Source: an uncultured Methanomicrobiales archaeon (lineage in GTDB: Archaea > Halobacteriota > Methanomicrobia > Methanomicrobiales > Methanospirillaceae). Taken from it: a DNA stretch of 53,188 bases. How positions within the stretch are numbered: the first letter of the stretch is position 1; each line of letters opens with the position of its first letter. The stretch lies in contig CAIYHQ010000091.1 in assembly GCA_903926075.1 (NCBI GenBank), forward strand, positions 1 to 53,188, given 5' to 3'. Below are positions 33,680 to 41,681 of this stretch, piece by piece. The translations under genes were made by a program, and so were the position numbers. A model generated the notes under the pieces. That model saw only the letters and a list, made by a program, of their open reading frames with translations. It was not told the origin of the DNA and ran no database searches.

Positions 33680-35639
33680 TCTTCTTCACCTCCTTTCCTC
33701 GTTCAGCCTGGTATTCTTTGAAGAGGTGCTCCATCATCTCATTCTTTTTTGACTTATCGTATTCATCCTGTTCAATCTCCCATTCACGTAAAGCCCTTGC
33801 AAAAAGTTTACGGTCCACTGATCCTATCTGACCTTTCCTATCATACCGAAGGTCCGTTACCCCAAGTAAAGGGACCCTGTTTTCATGAGCTAATTCGATA
33901 AGTGAATTAGGAATCGTTGATTTATCTCCCTTTGAAATGATAATTGCCCTGACTTTCCATTGCGAGAGGTCCCGAAAACTGTTCCGGCCCCAACCAGCCT
34001 TATCCTGTATGTAAAGGATCTCTCCCTCCCTGACAGGAGATTTAGTTGAAATCTCTTTCAGGCATTCATGAGTTAGGTTAGGTAATAATTTTACAGGATC
34101 TCTTTCCTCAGATGAGTCGACTAAAAGAGAATCATTTATAGCCTTGAGTTTTTTTTGCAATCTGCGATTCTCCTTCTCTTTCTCTTTAACTCTCTCTTTT
34201 AGTCCGCGAATTGTAGATTCTTTCTTCACAATTTCAGAGTCCCTTTTAATACGGGTATCCCTTTCAGAGTGGACTCTCCGGAGCCTTCCCTGAAGCCGGG
34301 TTATCTCATAATCCTTTAGACGGTTCTCCTGTTTTAGTTCATCAATAAATCCGCGTAGTTGCTTTACTATCCCGTCGAGTACCCTCACTTTCTCATCGTT
34401 CTCCGTAAGGGTGGCAGGAGGAGTTGCGTTGAAAGTCTCAATAGTTCCGGTTTTTTGTGTAACTCCATGCAGGACCTGTTCAAGCGGGATCCCTTTGACA
34501 ATCCCTGCCTTAACTTCTTCGAGGTCATGCCCTGGTGGGACCCTCCGTAAGAGGCTTTGAAATTTCTGTCTGTAATGACGAAACGCATTAACTGCAGCCG
34601 AAAGTGCATCACGCTCATGGTCATTTTTATATGTAAATTCCGATGTCAACTCAAACTTTACAGGGACATTGATATCCTGGCGAGGGGAGTAACCTACGGC
34701 ATTGAAGGCCCTTCTGATCTTCTCGACTGAATATGGCATGGTCTGGACATCTGAAGCAATGATGAGTGGTTTTCCCACTTTATAGAGGGATTCAATTACA
34801 CCTGCGAGTGAGGTCATCCGTGAACTGTTGAGTATTACAAGATTGCCATCAAGGTCGAGAGCTGCAATTGCAGTAGTGGTACCAGGGTCCACTCCCACTA
34901 TGAGATATTTTGGTTTTGCCTTTAACGGTCTGAACTGGATCCGGTCAAGCCTCTTTCCGTCAATTCTGACCTGAACGTCAGCTTTTCTGACATTATTAAC
35001 CGGAATTTCATCCCTTAACGCAGCGACTTCAAATATGACACGGCTGCACCCACCAAAAGCCTTAACTTCCCTTTTCCTGTACCTGAGTCCGGCAGCAATT
35101 ATTGCCATCTCAATTTCGCGTGACTGCTGGAGTACGGCACCGTGGATTTTTCTAGTATACCTATTCTGGCTCCATCCGCCTTTTCCAGGGGAACGGTGCC
35201 TGCTCACAATGATTGTTGTCTCATTTTCGAACGCGACAACCTCGTATCCTGCTCCTAGCGACGCAAGGTGGGCAGTTGTCCTTGCCTCCTCAAAAGGGTT
35301 GAATTTATTAAAATGTATATTATAACGTGCTGCAATCTTCCCAAGAGATTCGAGGCGGTCTCCACCGGTAACCTGGACGAGTTTAGTACTCGTTGGAAGT
35401 GACTGCAGAAAAGAAAAAAGTTCCTTTTTCTCTGTCGAGATCTCCTGCAGACTGTCGACAGCAAGAATTTGTGGCTTTTTTGAGGTAATGAGCCTGATAA
35501 GCCGGAAAAGGGATATTTGTGACTCTTCAATAATTTCCGAATCCAGCATCTGTATCAGTGCATAGACCGGCCTTTTCGTCTTTGACCTGACCGAGCCACT
35601 GATTATATCTATTCCAAATACAAGTTTTTGGTTTTCCAT
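33672..35639 (-). CDS. DUF460 domain-containing protein (RNase H-like fold, coiled coil)
   Basis: A 655-residue archaeal protein of the DUF460/COG2433 family. An N-terminal segment (GIDIISGSVRSKTKRPVYAL) and a central RuvC/RNase H-like strand (LIVGVDPGTTTAIAALD, D251) suggest a nuclease-like core. A long charged coiled coil spans about 410-505, and the C-terminus has another domain (WKVRAIIISKGDKSTIP). The family is conserved in euryarchaea without an assigned function; a role in nucleic-acid processing is inference from the fold. It is co-oriented with rio2 upstream and thiL downstream, probably one transcript. Confidence 0.88.
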   Translation of the reverse strand: MENQKLVFGIDIISGSVRSKTKRPVYALIQMLDSEIIEESQISLFRLIRLITSKKPQILAVDSLQEISTEKKELFSFLQSLPTSTKLVQVTGGDRLESLGKIAARYNIHFNKFNPFEEARTTAHLASLGAGYEVVAFENETTIIVSRHRSPGKGGWSQNRYTRKIHGAVLQQSREIEMAIIAAGLRYRKREVKAFGGCSRVIFEVAALRDEIPVNNVRKADVQVRIDGKRLDRIQFRPLKAKPKYLIVGVDPGTTTAIAALDLDGNLVILNSSRMTSLAGVIESLYKVGKPLIIASDVQTMPYSVEKIRRAFNAVGYSPRQDINVPVKFELTSEFTYKNDHERDALSAAVNAFRHYRQKFQSLLRRVPPGHDLEEVKAGIVKGIPLEQVLHGVTQKTGTIETFNATPPATLTENDEKVRVLDGIVKQLRGFIDELKQENRLKDYEITRLQGRLRRVHSERDTRIKRDSEIVKKESTIRGLKERVKEKEKENRRLQKKLKAINDSLLVDSSEERDPVKLLPNLTHECLKEISTKSPVREGEILYIQDKAGWGRNSFRDLSQWKVRAIIISKGDKSTIPNSLIELAHENRVPLLGVTDLRYDRKGQIGSVDRKLFARALREWEIEQDEYDKSKKNEMMEHLFKEYQAERGKEVKKTG

Positions 35640-35679
35640 GGTAAGAAAAGAGGTAGAGAAAAATAAGGCTTTTTACGGC

Positions 35680-36540
35680 TTATTTTCCCTGCACCCTCTT
35701 TTTTACAGTTTCAGGGTCTTTAGTTATTAAATATTTTTTTCTGAAAAAGTTTAAGAGGTTTCTGATATCTGCCGTTAATACATCATCTGCATTTGGGTGT
35801 GATGTCTCTATCCATTGTGGCCAGTCAATTATCACAGGACCCTTTTCATCGATCATAATATTGTATTCACTTAAATCGCCGTGTATTACTCCTTTTCCAA
35901 ATGCGCAGGCAATATTCTCTATTAAAAATTCAAGGGCTCCCTCTGGTTCGAGAAGGATTACCGAGTTCATGGTCCTTCCAAATACCTGGGACATCACAAT
36001 TGTATTTCGTGAAATATCAATAGGAATTGGAACTCGTACCTCTGGGTGAAGTCTCTTTAATGCATTATATTCCCTTTCAGCTGAAAATTTTGAAGCGATG
36101 ACCCATGGGAGGTGGCCGCTTTCCGGAAGATAATCCCTGACAAGACGCACGTTATGGAAAGACCTATTTCCGATGTGATGAAATTTCAGAATTACCGGGC
36201 CAAAACCGAATGCCTCGTATACAACAGACTCCTTACCCTCTCCAATAATATCTCCCAGGGACTGGACTGTTCCATGGCGCACAATAGTCGAAAGTGCAAG
36301 CGTGTCATATCCTGTATAAAGAAGAGAACAACCTTCGTATGGAGTCGTGTTCAGTTTGACAAGCCCTTTCTCTGCAAGAAGTTCCAGTCTGAACCAGGTC
36401 TTGACTTTTGATTCATGAGTAAGCCGGATAAGTTCTTTCACAGGGACCCATTCGTGATAGTGCATCAGCTCTTCAGTGATACGCAGGAGTTTCATCTCAC
36501 CAGATTTCAGGTTTTTTACAATCCCCGGATTAACAGCCAT
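35680..36540 (-). CDS. rio2: RIO2-type serine/threonine protein kinase
   Basis: A 286-residue atypical kinase/ATPase for late small-subunit ribosome maturation. The N-terminal winged helix (about 1-80) is specific to RIO2. The kinase part has the flexible P-loop IGEGKESVVYEA (99-110), K119, catalytic D222 in VIHGDLSEYNIMI and metal-binding D239 in VIIDWPQWI. It is the first gene of the rio2-DUF460-thiL unit. It is divergent from the gene at 36593 with 52 bases between them. Confidence 0.95.
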   Translation of the reverse strand: MAVNPGIVKNLKSGEMKLLRITEELMHYHEWVPVKELIRLTHESKVKTWFRLELLAEKGLVKLNTTPYEGCSLLYTGYDTLALSTIVRHGTVQSLGDIIGEGKESVVYEAFGFGPVILKFHHIGNRSFHNVRLVRDYLPESGHLPWVIASKFSAEREYNALKRLHPEVRVPIPIDISRNTIVMSQVFGRTMNSVILLEPEGALEFLIENIACAFGKGVIHGDLSEYNIMIDEKGPVIIDWPQWIETSHPNADDVLTADIRNLLNFFRKKYLITKDPETVKKRVQGK

Positions 36541-36592
36541 CTCTTCTACACATTTTATGAGTTACAGTGATAAAGATTAACTGAACAACTGA

Positions 36593-37360
36593 ATGCAGTG
36601 CAGCAGGTGTAAGAGAGAAGCCATTTTGACTCAGAAATACTCTGGAGTTTCATTGTGCGGGCAACACCTGATTTCAGATATTGAAATGAAGGGAAAGTAC
36701 TGCATAAGGCAGGAAAAAGGGATAGTTCCACGAAGTACGATCGCGCTTGCAACTGGTGGAGGAGTAGCAAGTCTGTCACTTCTCGTTCTTCTCTCAAAAA
36801 TTCTTTTAAAGAGAAATGATATCCGCTTTATCGTAATCTCTATCGTTGGGCAGGTTTTAGAGAATTCAGAGAAATCCTGGTTAAACGACTATTGCGGAAA
36901 AAATGCAATTGAAATCTTTTTTCATAAAAGAGATGATATAAAATATTCTCTGTTATCAGAATTGACTCATTTTGCTGAAATCCATAACGCCCGTAAAGTT
37001 GCGCTTGGCCTCACTCTTGACGATTTCGCGTTTGACATGCTGAAAGAAACCTTTTTATTAGAACCTGAGTATTTTGGATTTAAAGAAAAAAATTCTCTTT
37101 TTATAGCACCTTTCCAGGCGATACCATTTGAAGAAATCAGTATTTATAACTCAATAATGGAAATAAACCCCGATTCATTTCAAAAAAGGAATAAAGCCGA
37201 ATTAATGGAGTCAGATGAGTTCATCAGAGACATTGAATCTTTGCTCAATCAATATTCAGAGAAACACCCGTCTACACCATTTGCCCTGCTTGGATTACGC
37301 AGGTCTTTATCCTTGCTTGCCGGAAATAAGATTAAACCAGAGAATCCGAATAATAACTAA
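36593..37360 (+). CDS. TtuA/NcsA-like protein with zinc finger but degenerate PP-loop
   Basis: A 255-residue relative of the TtuA/NcsA/Ncs6 tRNA-thiolation ATPases. The N-terminal zinc finger is intact (C3, C6, C22, H25). The P-loop position reads TGGGVASL at 54-61 instead of SGGKDS, with the Asp and Ser lost. The helix where the family has GHNLDD reads LGLTLDDFAFDML. It is also shorter than active members (about 300 residues) and lacks the usual C-terminal CxxC zinc finger. A nucleotide-binding enzyme role is therefore doubtful; it may be a partner or regulator of a true thiolase encoded elsewhere. It starts 52 bases from rio2 on the other strand, with AACTG spacing but no clear Shine-Dalgarno site. 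Confidence 0.7.
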   Translation: MQCSRCKREAILTQKYSGVSLCGQHLISDIEMKGKYCIRQEKGIVPRSTIALATGGGVASLSLLVLLSKILLKRNDIRFIVISIVGQVLENSEKSWLNDYCGKNAIEIFFHKRDDIKYSLLSELTHFAEIHNARKVALGLTLDDFAFDMLKETFLLEPEYFGFKEKNSLFIAPFQAIPFEEISIYNSIMEINPDSFQKRNKAELMESDEFIRDIESLLNQYSEKHPSTPFALLGLRRSLSLLAGNKIKPENPNNN

Positions 37361-37395
37361 TATCCAGTTATGTGACTGGCAGGGTGGACTGAATA

Positions 37396-39102
37396 ATGGG
37401 TGACAGAAAAGGGCTTATCTGGCGGCAGATTAAAAGTTCTCCTGCAGTCAGGTTTGGTATTTATATCGCAGTATTCTGCTTTTTCATCCTCTTTTACACA
37501 ACCCTGTTCTTTGATCTCTATCCAATACTGGAAAATAAACCAATAACATTGGTTCAGGCACTCCTTTTTGTGATAGAGTCTGTATCAACGACCGGGTACG
37601 GTGAGATCCTTCCGTTTCATAACGAACTGACGAATATCTTTGCGATAACAATGGTCATAACCGGGGTTATTCTCATCTTCATGATAATTCCCCTGCTGCT
37701 CGCTCCATACCTGAAATCCTTAATTGAATCAAATGCCCCGAAGCGGACTCCGCATAAACTCTTCCAGCACCTGATTATTGTCGGGTTCTCAGAGTTCACC
37801 CTGTCCCTCATAGAGAGTATGATGATTTCAGACCATGAGATTGTCATTGTCGTTGAATCTGAACAGACTGCAGTAGCCCTTGCGCGCCGTTACTGGAAGA
37901 GGGCATACGTTATCTGGGGAGACTTTAATGATATCCAGACCTGGCGGAATGCCTGGATTGAAACTGCAGGGACTATTGTTGTTTCACTTGAAGAGCGGAT
38001 TGCCGCAAAATTGATTCTCGGAATTAAAAATGAGACTGCAGGCAAAGTAATTGCAGTCGTCGATAAAATTGCCTATGAGCGGTATCTCAGGTATGCAGGG
38101 TGCGAATATGTCCTGTCTCCTAAAAATCTTACAGGAAAAATTATTGCAAGACACGCAGTCCTGACCTCACATATTGAGAACTCCCTCCCCTCATCAGCAA
38201 TTGATGATATACCGGTCAGATATGAGATGGATGCAGGGAGTTCTCTTCGGCTTATTCACATACCTATCATGCCTGGATGCAGGGCTGCAGGAAAGACCCT
38301 GGGTGAACTCTCTTTGTTTCAAAAATATGGATATCACCCCCTGTTTCTCACAAGACTGGGCGATTTCAATTTTTTTCCAAAAGAGAGTGAAGAACTTGAC
38401 CCCTCCACTCTCCTGTTTCTCATTGGAAAAGCTGAGTCTCTTAAAGATCTTGTTGACAATGAATTTGTATGCACCCAGACAGAAAAATTTCTCGCGGTCA
38501 TTGCAGGATTTGGGGATGTTGGTCAGGCCGCATACCAGGAACTTTCACATCTTGGTATAAGTTGTGTAGTTATTGATAGAAAGCCCCACCCTGTTACTGA
38601 AATTATTGGAAACGCAGAGGACGAGGCAGTTTTAAAGCAGGCGCATATTGAAGAGGCAATGTTTCTTGTTGTCGCACTAAATGATGACACTTTGAATATA
38701 TTCACTACTCTAATTGCGAGGGACTTAAACCCGTCATTAAGGATACTTGCCCGGGCTAATGAACCTTCATCAGTGGATAAATTATACAGGGCGGGTGCTG
38801 ACTATGTGGCGCTTCTCCCAAAAATAGGCGGCCAGGTTGTAGGGGGTGTCATTCTCGCTGATACTGCCCGTGTAATCCTTGACCTTCCTCTCGGAAAGAA
38901 GGTGGTTATGAAACGTATGATGTATAGGAGCGGTGTTAATGTCGGGTGGCTTGAAAAAAAGGCTGGAATAAAAGTTATTGGTATTGAAGGAGGCTTAAGA
39001 TCTACAGTAATGCCCAATCCCGAAGAACAACTTTTCGAAGGTTCACTGATACTTGGTATAGGGGATGCACCCTCAATAAAAAAATTTATTCGTCTGATCT
39101 AA
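37396..39102 (+). CDS. Potassium channel / TrkA-domain protein
   Basis: A 568-residue membrane protein with two transmembrane helices (about 21-43 and 80-103) flanking a pore loop. The selectivity filter is TTGYGE (65-70). Two cytoplasmic RCK (TrkA-N plus TrkA-C) units follow, at about 120-330 and 345-568 (IIVGFSEF and VIAGFGDVG dinucleotide-binding loops). This is the MthK-like two-RCK layout for ligand-gated K+ flux. GGTGG about eight bases upstream supports the ATG. It lies 35 bases after the TtuA-like gene, so the two may be co-transcribed. Confidence 0.9.
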   Translation: MGDRKGLIWRQIKSSPAVRFGIYIAVFCFFILFYTTLFFDLYPILENKPITLVQALLFVIESVSTTGYGEILPFHNELTNIFAITMVITGVILIFMIIPLLLAPYLKSLIESNAPKRTPHKLFQHLIIVGFSEFTLSLIESMMISDHEIVIVVESEQTAVALARRYWKRAYVIWGDFNDIQTWRNAWIETAGTIVVSLEERIAAKLILGIKNETAGKVIAVVDKIAYERYLRYAGCEYVLSPKNLTGKIIARHAVLTSHIENSLPSSAIDDIPVRYEMDAGSSLRLIHIPIMPGCRAAGKTLGELSLFQKYGYHPLFLTRLGDFNFFPKESEELDPSTLLFLIGKAESLKDLVDNEFVCTQTEKFLAVIAGFGDVGQAAYQELSHLGISCVVIDRKPHPVTEIIGNAEDEAVLKQAHIEEAMFLVVALNDDTLNIFTTLIARDLNPSLRILARANEPSSVDKLYRAGADYVALLPKIGGQVVGGVILADTARVILDLPLGKKVVMKRMMYRSGVNVGWLEKKAGIKVIGIEGGLRSTVMPNPEEQLFEGSLILGIGDAPSIKKFIRLI

Positions 39103-39104
39103 AA

Positions 39105-39809
39105 TCAGCCTTTAATCAAATCAACCATTAAACTAAGGTAATCCCGTGGGTGGTTGAGAAACCTGTAATAATCTGGTTTTCTGATTTGATAGTAAATGTC
39201 TGATCCAATCCAATCTTTGTGCCTCTCAACCATTTCCTTTGACAGGGTCCTGATATTGGGGAGAACAGGATAATTTTTATTCTGAATCATCTTTCCACTG
39301 GTTTCCTCAAAATACCCGGCGCCATGATATGTTAGAAAAGGCCCATAATCGCTCTCAAACCTATCAGAAACAACATTTGCCATGCAAAGAGAGTCTACGC
39401 CGGGATTTATTGTAACGTGACCATATCCAGGAGGGATAACTACTATATCCCCTTCCCCTGCCGTGATTAGAAGAATGTCGGAAAGATCACTTTTTTGGAG
39501 AAGATAATGGGCTTTCCCCTTAAGGACCTGGTATACTTCAGGATAACTGACTCCATCCGGACTTGCAGGGTGATAATGCCCAAGTGTCTTGATATATTCA
39601 GAATTTAGAAATCCGGGCGGAATTTCTGTGATGTCATATCGTATTCCCTGACTTTTAAGTAGATTCCTGTCTTCTGCATTAATTGCAATATCCCGGAACA
39701 TATAATAGGCAGGTTCCTCACCATTACTTAATTCTCCCCGGGATACAGGAGATAGGTCTTTTCTTTGTCTTATCTGTGGTATAGGGAGTATATCCTTTGA
39801 AGGCCTCAT
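39105..39809 (-). CDS. Glucose-6-phosphate isomerase, cupin type
   Basis: A 234-residue archaeal-type phosphoglucose isomerase (cupin superfamily) interconverting glucose-6-P and fructose-6-P. The cupin motif is visible: GHYHPASPDGVSYPEVYQVL with H78, H80 and E91, then IPPGYGHVTIN with H131 as metal ligands. It converges with the K+ channel gene with two bases between the stops. Its product, fructose-6-P, is the substrate of glmS in this window, but it is not linked to that operon. Confidence 0.9.
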   Translation of the reverse strand: MRPSKDILPIPQIRQRKDLSPVSRGELSNGEEPAYYMFRDIAINAEDRNLLKSQGIRYDITEIPPGFLNSEYIKTLGHYHPASPDGVSYPEVYQVLKGKAHYLLQKSDLSDILLITAGEGDIVVIPPGYGHVTINPGVDSLCMANVVSDRFESDYGPFLTYHGAGYFEETSGKMIQNKNYPVLPNIRTLSKEMVERHKDWIGSDIYYQIRKPDYYRFLNHPRDYLSLMVDLIKG

Positions 39810-39950
39810 ACTTTTCTTTTAATCCTCTCAATTGATAAATTATTTAGTTCAGGGCTAATCAAATGTCTTAAACCTATTAAAGTGATTGCAGATCCATAAA
39901 GGAAATTGAACTGGAATTCATGTTCAATTACAACACTATAACGAATGTTT

Positions 39951-40685
39951 CTAAAAATCCTCTATCCAGTCCATGCTCTTTACATCAACAAGACCTTTCA
40001 TGGCCTGTGTCTCAAGCCACATACCTTTCTCCTTTATTGCAGCCATTGGATTTGTCCCGCCTGCTGCAACCACACCAAGGAAATCGGTTGATATAGAAAC
40101 CCCGAGGAGCGGAGTATTTGGTGCACCCAGTTCAATAATTCCTGGAAAACCCGAATCAGACATCTCTTCAAGAGTCTGTGTTATTTGTGGTTCTGCTTCC
40201 ATGTGACATTCGCGGATGTTTGCGAGGATGTTTCCATTTGAGGTATACATTACATCAAGGATTCGTGTAACTCCCTGCGCTGTCAGGACCTGTAAAGGAT
40301 CAATTGTTGTTGCCTTATATAAAATCATATGAATAAAACGGGTGGGCTTGCGTTTTTCAACTTCAAGAACACCACCACCTATTGGTGTCAGGGGAATCCC
40401 TTTCCTGACAAGCACGCCATCGAGAGTTGTACTACAAATACTAAAATATCCGGTACATCCCTGGCGTATCTTATGGCCACAAAATTGCTCCCCGGATTCG
40501 ACAAATTTTACATACCCGCTGAATGTAATCCCTGATTTAAATGCGTCCTTTACAAGGGCTGTGACAGTATCGAGATCTTCGTTTCGTATAAGTGACAGGT
40601 TGTAGACCACAAGACCTTCTTCGGTATCAGGGTTAAGACTCACCTGCATTGCTAAGTCTTCGATTACGTTATTGACAAACTTCAT
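39951..40685 (-). CDS. Stand-alone NrpR regulatory-domain (DUF128) protein, NrpRII-like
   Basis: A 244-residue protein consisting only of the NrpR effector-binding domain. In methanogens NrpR represses nitrogen-fixation and assimilation genes and releases DNA when 2-oxoglutarate is high. Family segments include GIPLTPIGGGVLEV, VLTAQGVTRILDVMY, GIIELGAPNTPLLGVSIST and VVAAGGTNPMAAIKEKG. The winged-helix DNA-binding domain is absent. Methanosarcina NrpRII has this layout and acts with a separate NrpRI. I use the ATG at 40685, with GGAG five bases upstream; a longer frame to 40784 would overlap the divergent gene. No NrpRI lies in the window. Confidence 0.85.
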   Translation of the reverse strand: MKFVNNVIEDLAMQVSLNPDTEEGLVVYNLSLIRNEDLDTVTALVKDAFKSGITFSGYVKFVESGEQFCGHKIRQGCTGYFSICSTTLDGVLVRKGIPLTPIGGGVLEVEKRKPTRFIHMILYKATTIDPLQVLTAQGVTRILDVMYTSNGNILANIRECHMEAEPQITQTLEEMSDSGFPGIIELGAPNTPLLGVSISTDFLGVVAAGGTNPMAAIKEKGMWLETQAMKGLVDVKSMDWIEDF

Positions 40686-40756
40686 TAATTCTCCACATTT
40701 ATCTCGCACATGAAAACAGAAAAATTGTTCTGTATGAATAGGAAATAATTTAACAA

Positions 40757-41677
40757 ATGGATAGCGAGCAGCACGAAAGGGCAAAAAAATCGATACGCTT
40801 CATCCTTGAAAAAGCGGGATATCATGTGCGCAACGAGGTTGATAATTTTGATCTATCTGCATCAAAATCAGGTTTGTTTATAGTATTATTGTGTTCAGAT
40901 GACAAGGAAGCGCTAAATCATTTTAATGATACCGAGTTCCGTATGGAGGATGAAATAAACCCGTGTAAAAAACTTGTTTTTACTCTCCTTGAAGACATCA
41001 GACTAAATAAGGCGATAGTTATCGGCCCACAGGAATTTTCGTCTCTTATCGGGAAACTTATGCTATCTGAAGTTATAGGAAAAGAATTTTCACTTGATAA
41101 TCTTTTTTCATCCACGACTGCGGTCGCGGCTGCAACAGATGAAAAATCTCCATCCTCCCTGCCTATAGAGGTCAGCGAGGAAAAAGCATTCCGGATTGCA
41201 GGGATAAAGGGTGAAATACGTTTAAAGATGATTCCGTTCTGGTCTTATAAATACTCATGTGAGGGGGAAAAGAAATTCAAAGAAAAAAGTGTACCCTTTC
41301 AGGGTGAAGGGGCCGGTTCAATTAATGCCATCAATGGTGCAATGTCAGATTTTAATAGTGATCTGCTAAAACACTTAAAAATTCCAGGTTCAGCTGAGAT
41401 GGTACGTCCCAGACTAAAAATGGAGGATGCAAAGAAAAAAATTATCGAAAGTGCCGTTTCAGACCTTACAAAGCGTATAAAGTTTAAGCAGGAATCTGGA
41501 CAGACTATCGCATATGAGGATAAAGTCCTTTCACCGGACCCTGAATTTTTTACAATAGAACTGTTACTCTTCTATACTCCTGTCTGGCAGGTACGCGGGA
41601 AGAGAATTGTTGAGATTAATTCCTATAACGGTAATATTCTGTCTGAACCAATGGATGATGGAGTAGAGGTCTTTTGA
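40757..41677 (+). CDS. Uncharacterised protein, 306 residues
   Basis: I do not recognise this protein. The N-terminal part (about 1-115) reads like an alpha/beta domain: EKAGYHVRNEVDNFDLSASK, then FIVLLCSDDKEAL, and later IVIGPQEFSSLIG. A low-complexity linker (VAAATDEKSPSSLP, near 120-135) follows. The second half (about 145-300) ends with LLLFYTPVWQVRGKRIVEIN and SYNGNILSEPMD, which resembles a PepSY-like strand-turn. There is no signal peptide. It is followed by an oxidoreductase gene four bases downstream, so the two are probably co-transcribed. It is divergent from the NrpR-domain gene with 71 bases between the starts. Confidence 0.72.
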   Translation: MDSEQHERAKKSIRFILEKAGYHVRNEVDNFDLSASKSGLFIVLLCSDDKEALNHFNDTEFRMEDEINPCKKLVFTLLEDIRLNKAIVIGPQEFSSLIGKLMLSEVIGKEFSLDNLFSSTTAVAAATDEKSPSSLPIEVSEEKAFRIAGIKGEIRLKMIPFWSYKYSCEGEKKFKEKSVPFQGEGAGSINAINGAMSDFNSDLLKHLKIPGSAEMVRPRLKMEDAKKKIIESAVSDLTKRIKFKQESGQTIAYEDKVLSPDPEFFTIELLLFYTPVWQVRGKRIVEINSYNGNILSEPMDDGVEVF

Positions 41678-41681
41678 ATTT

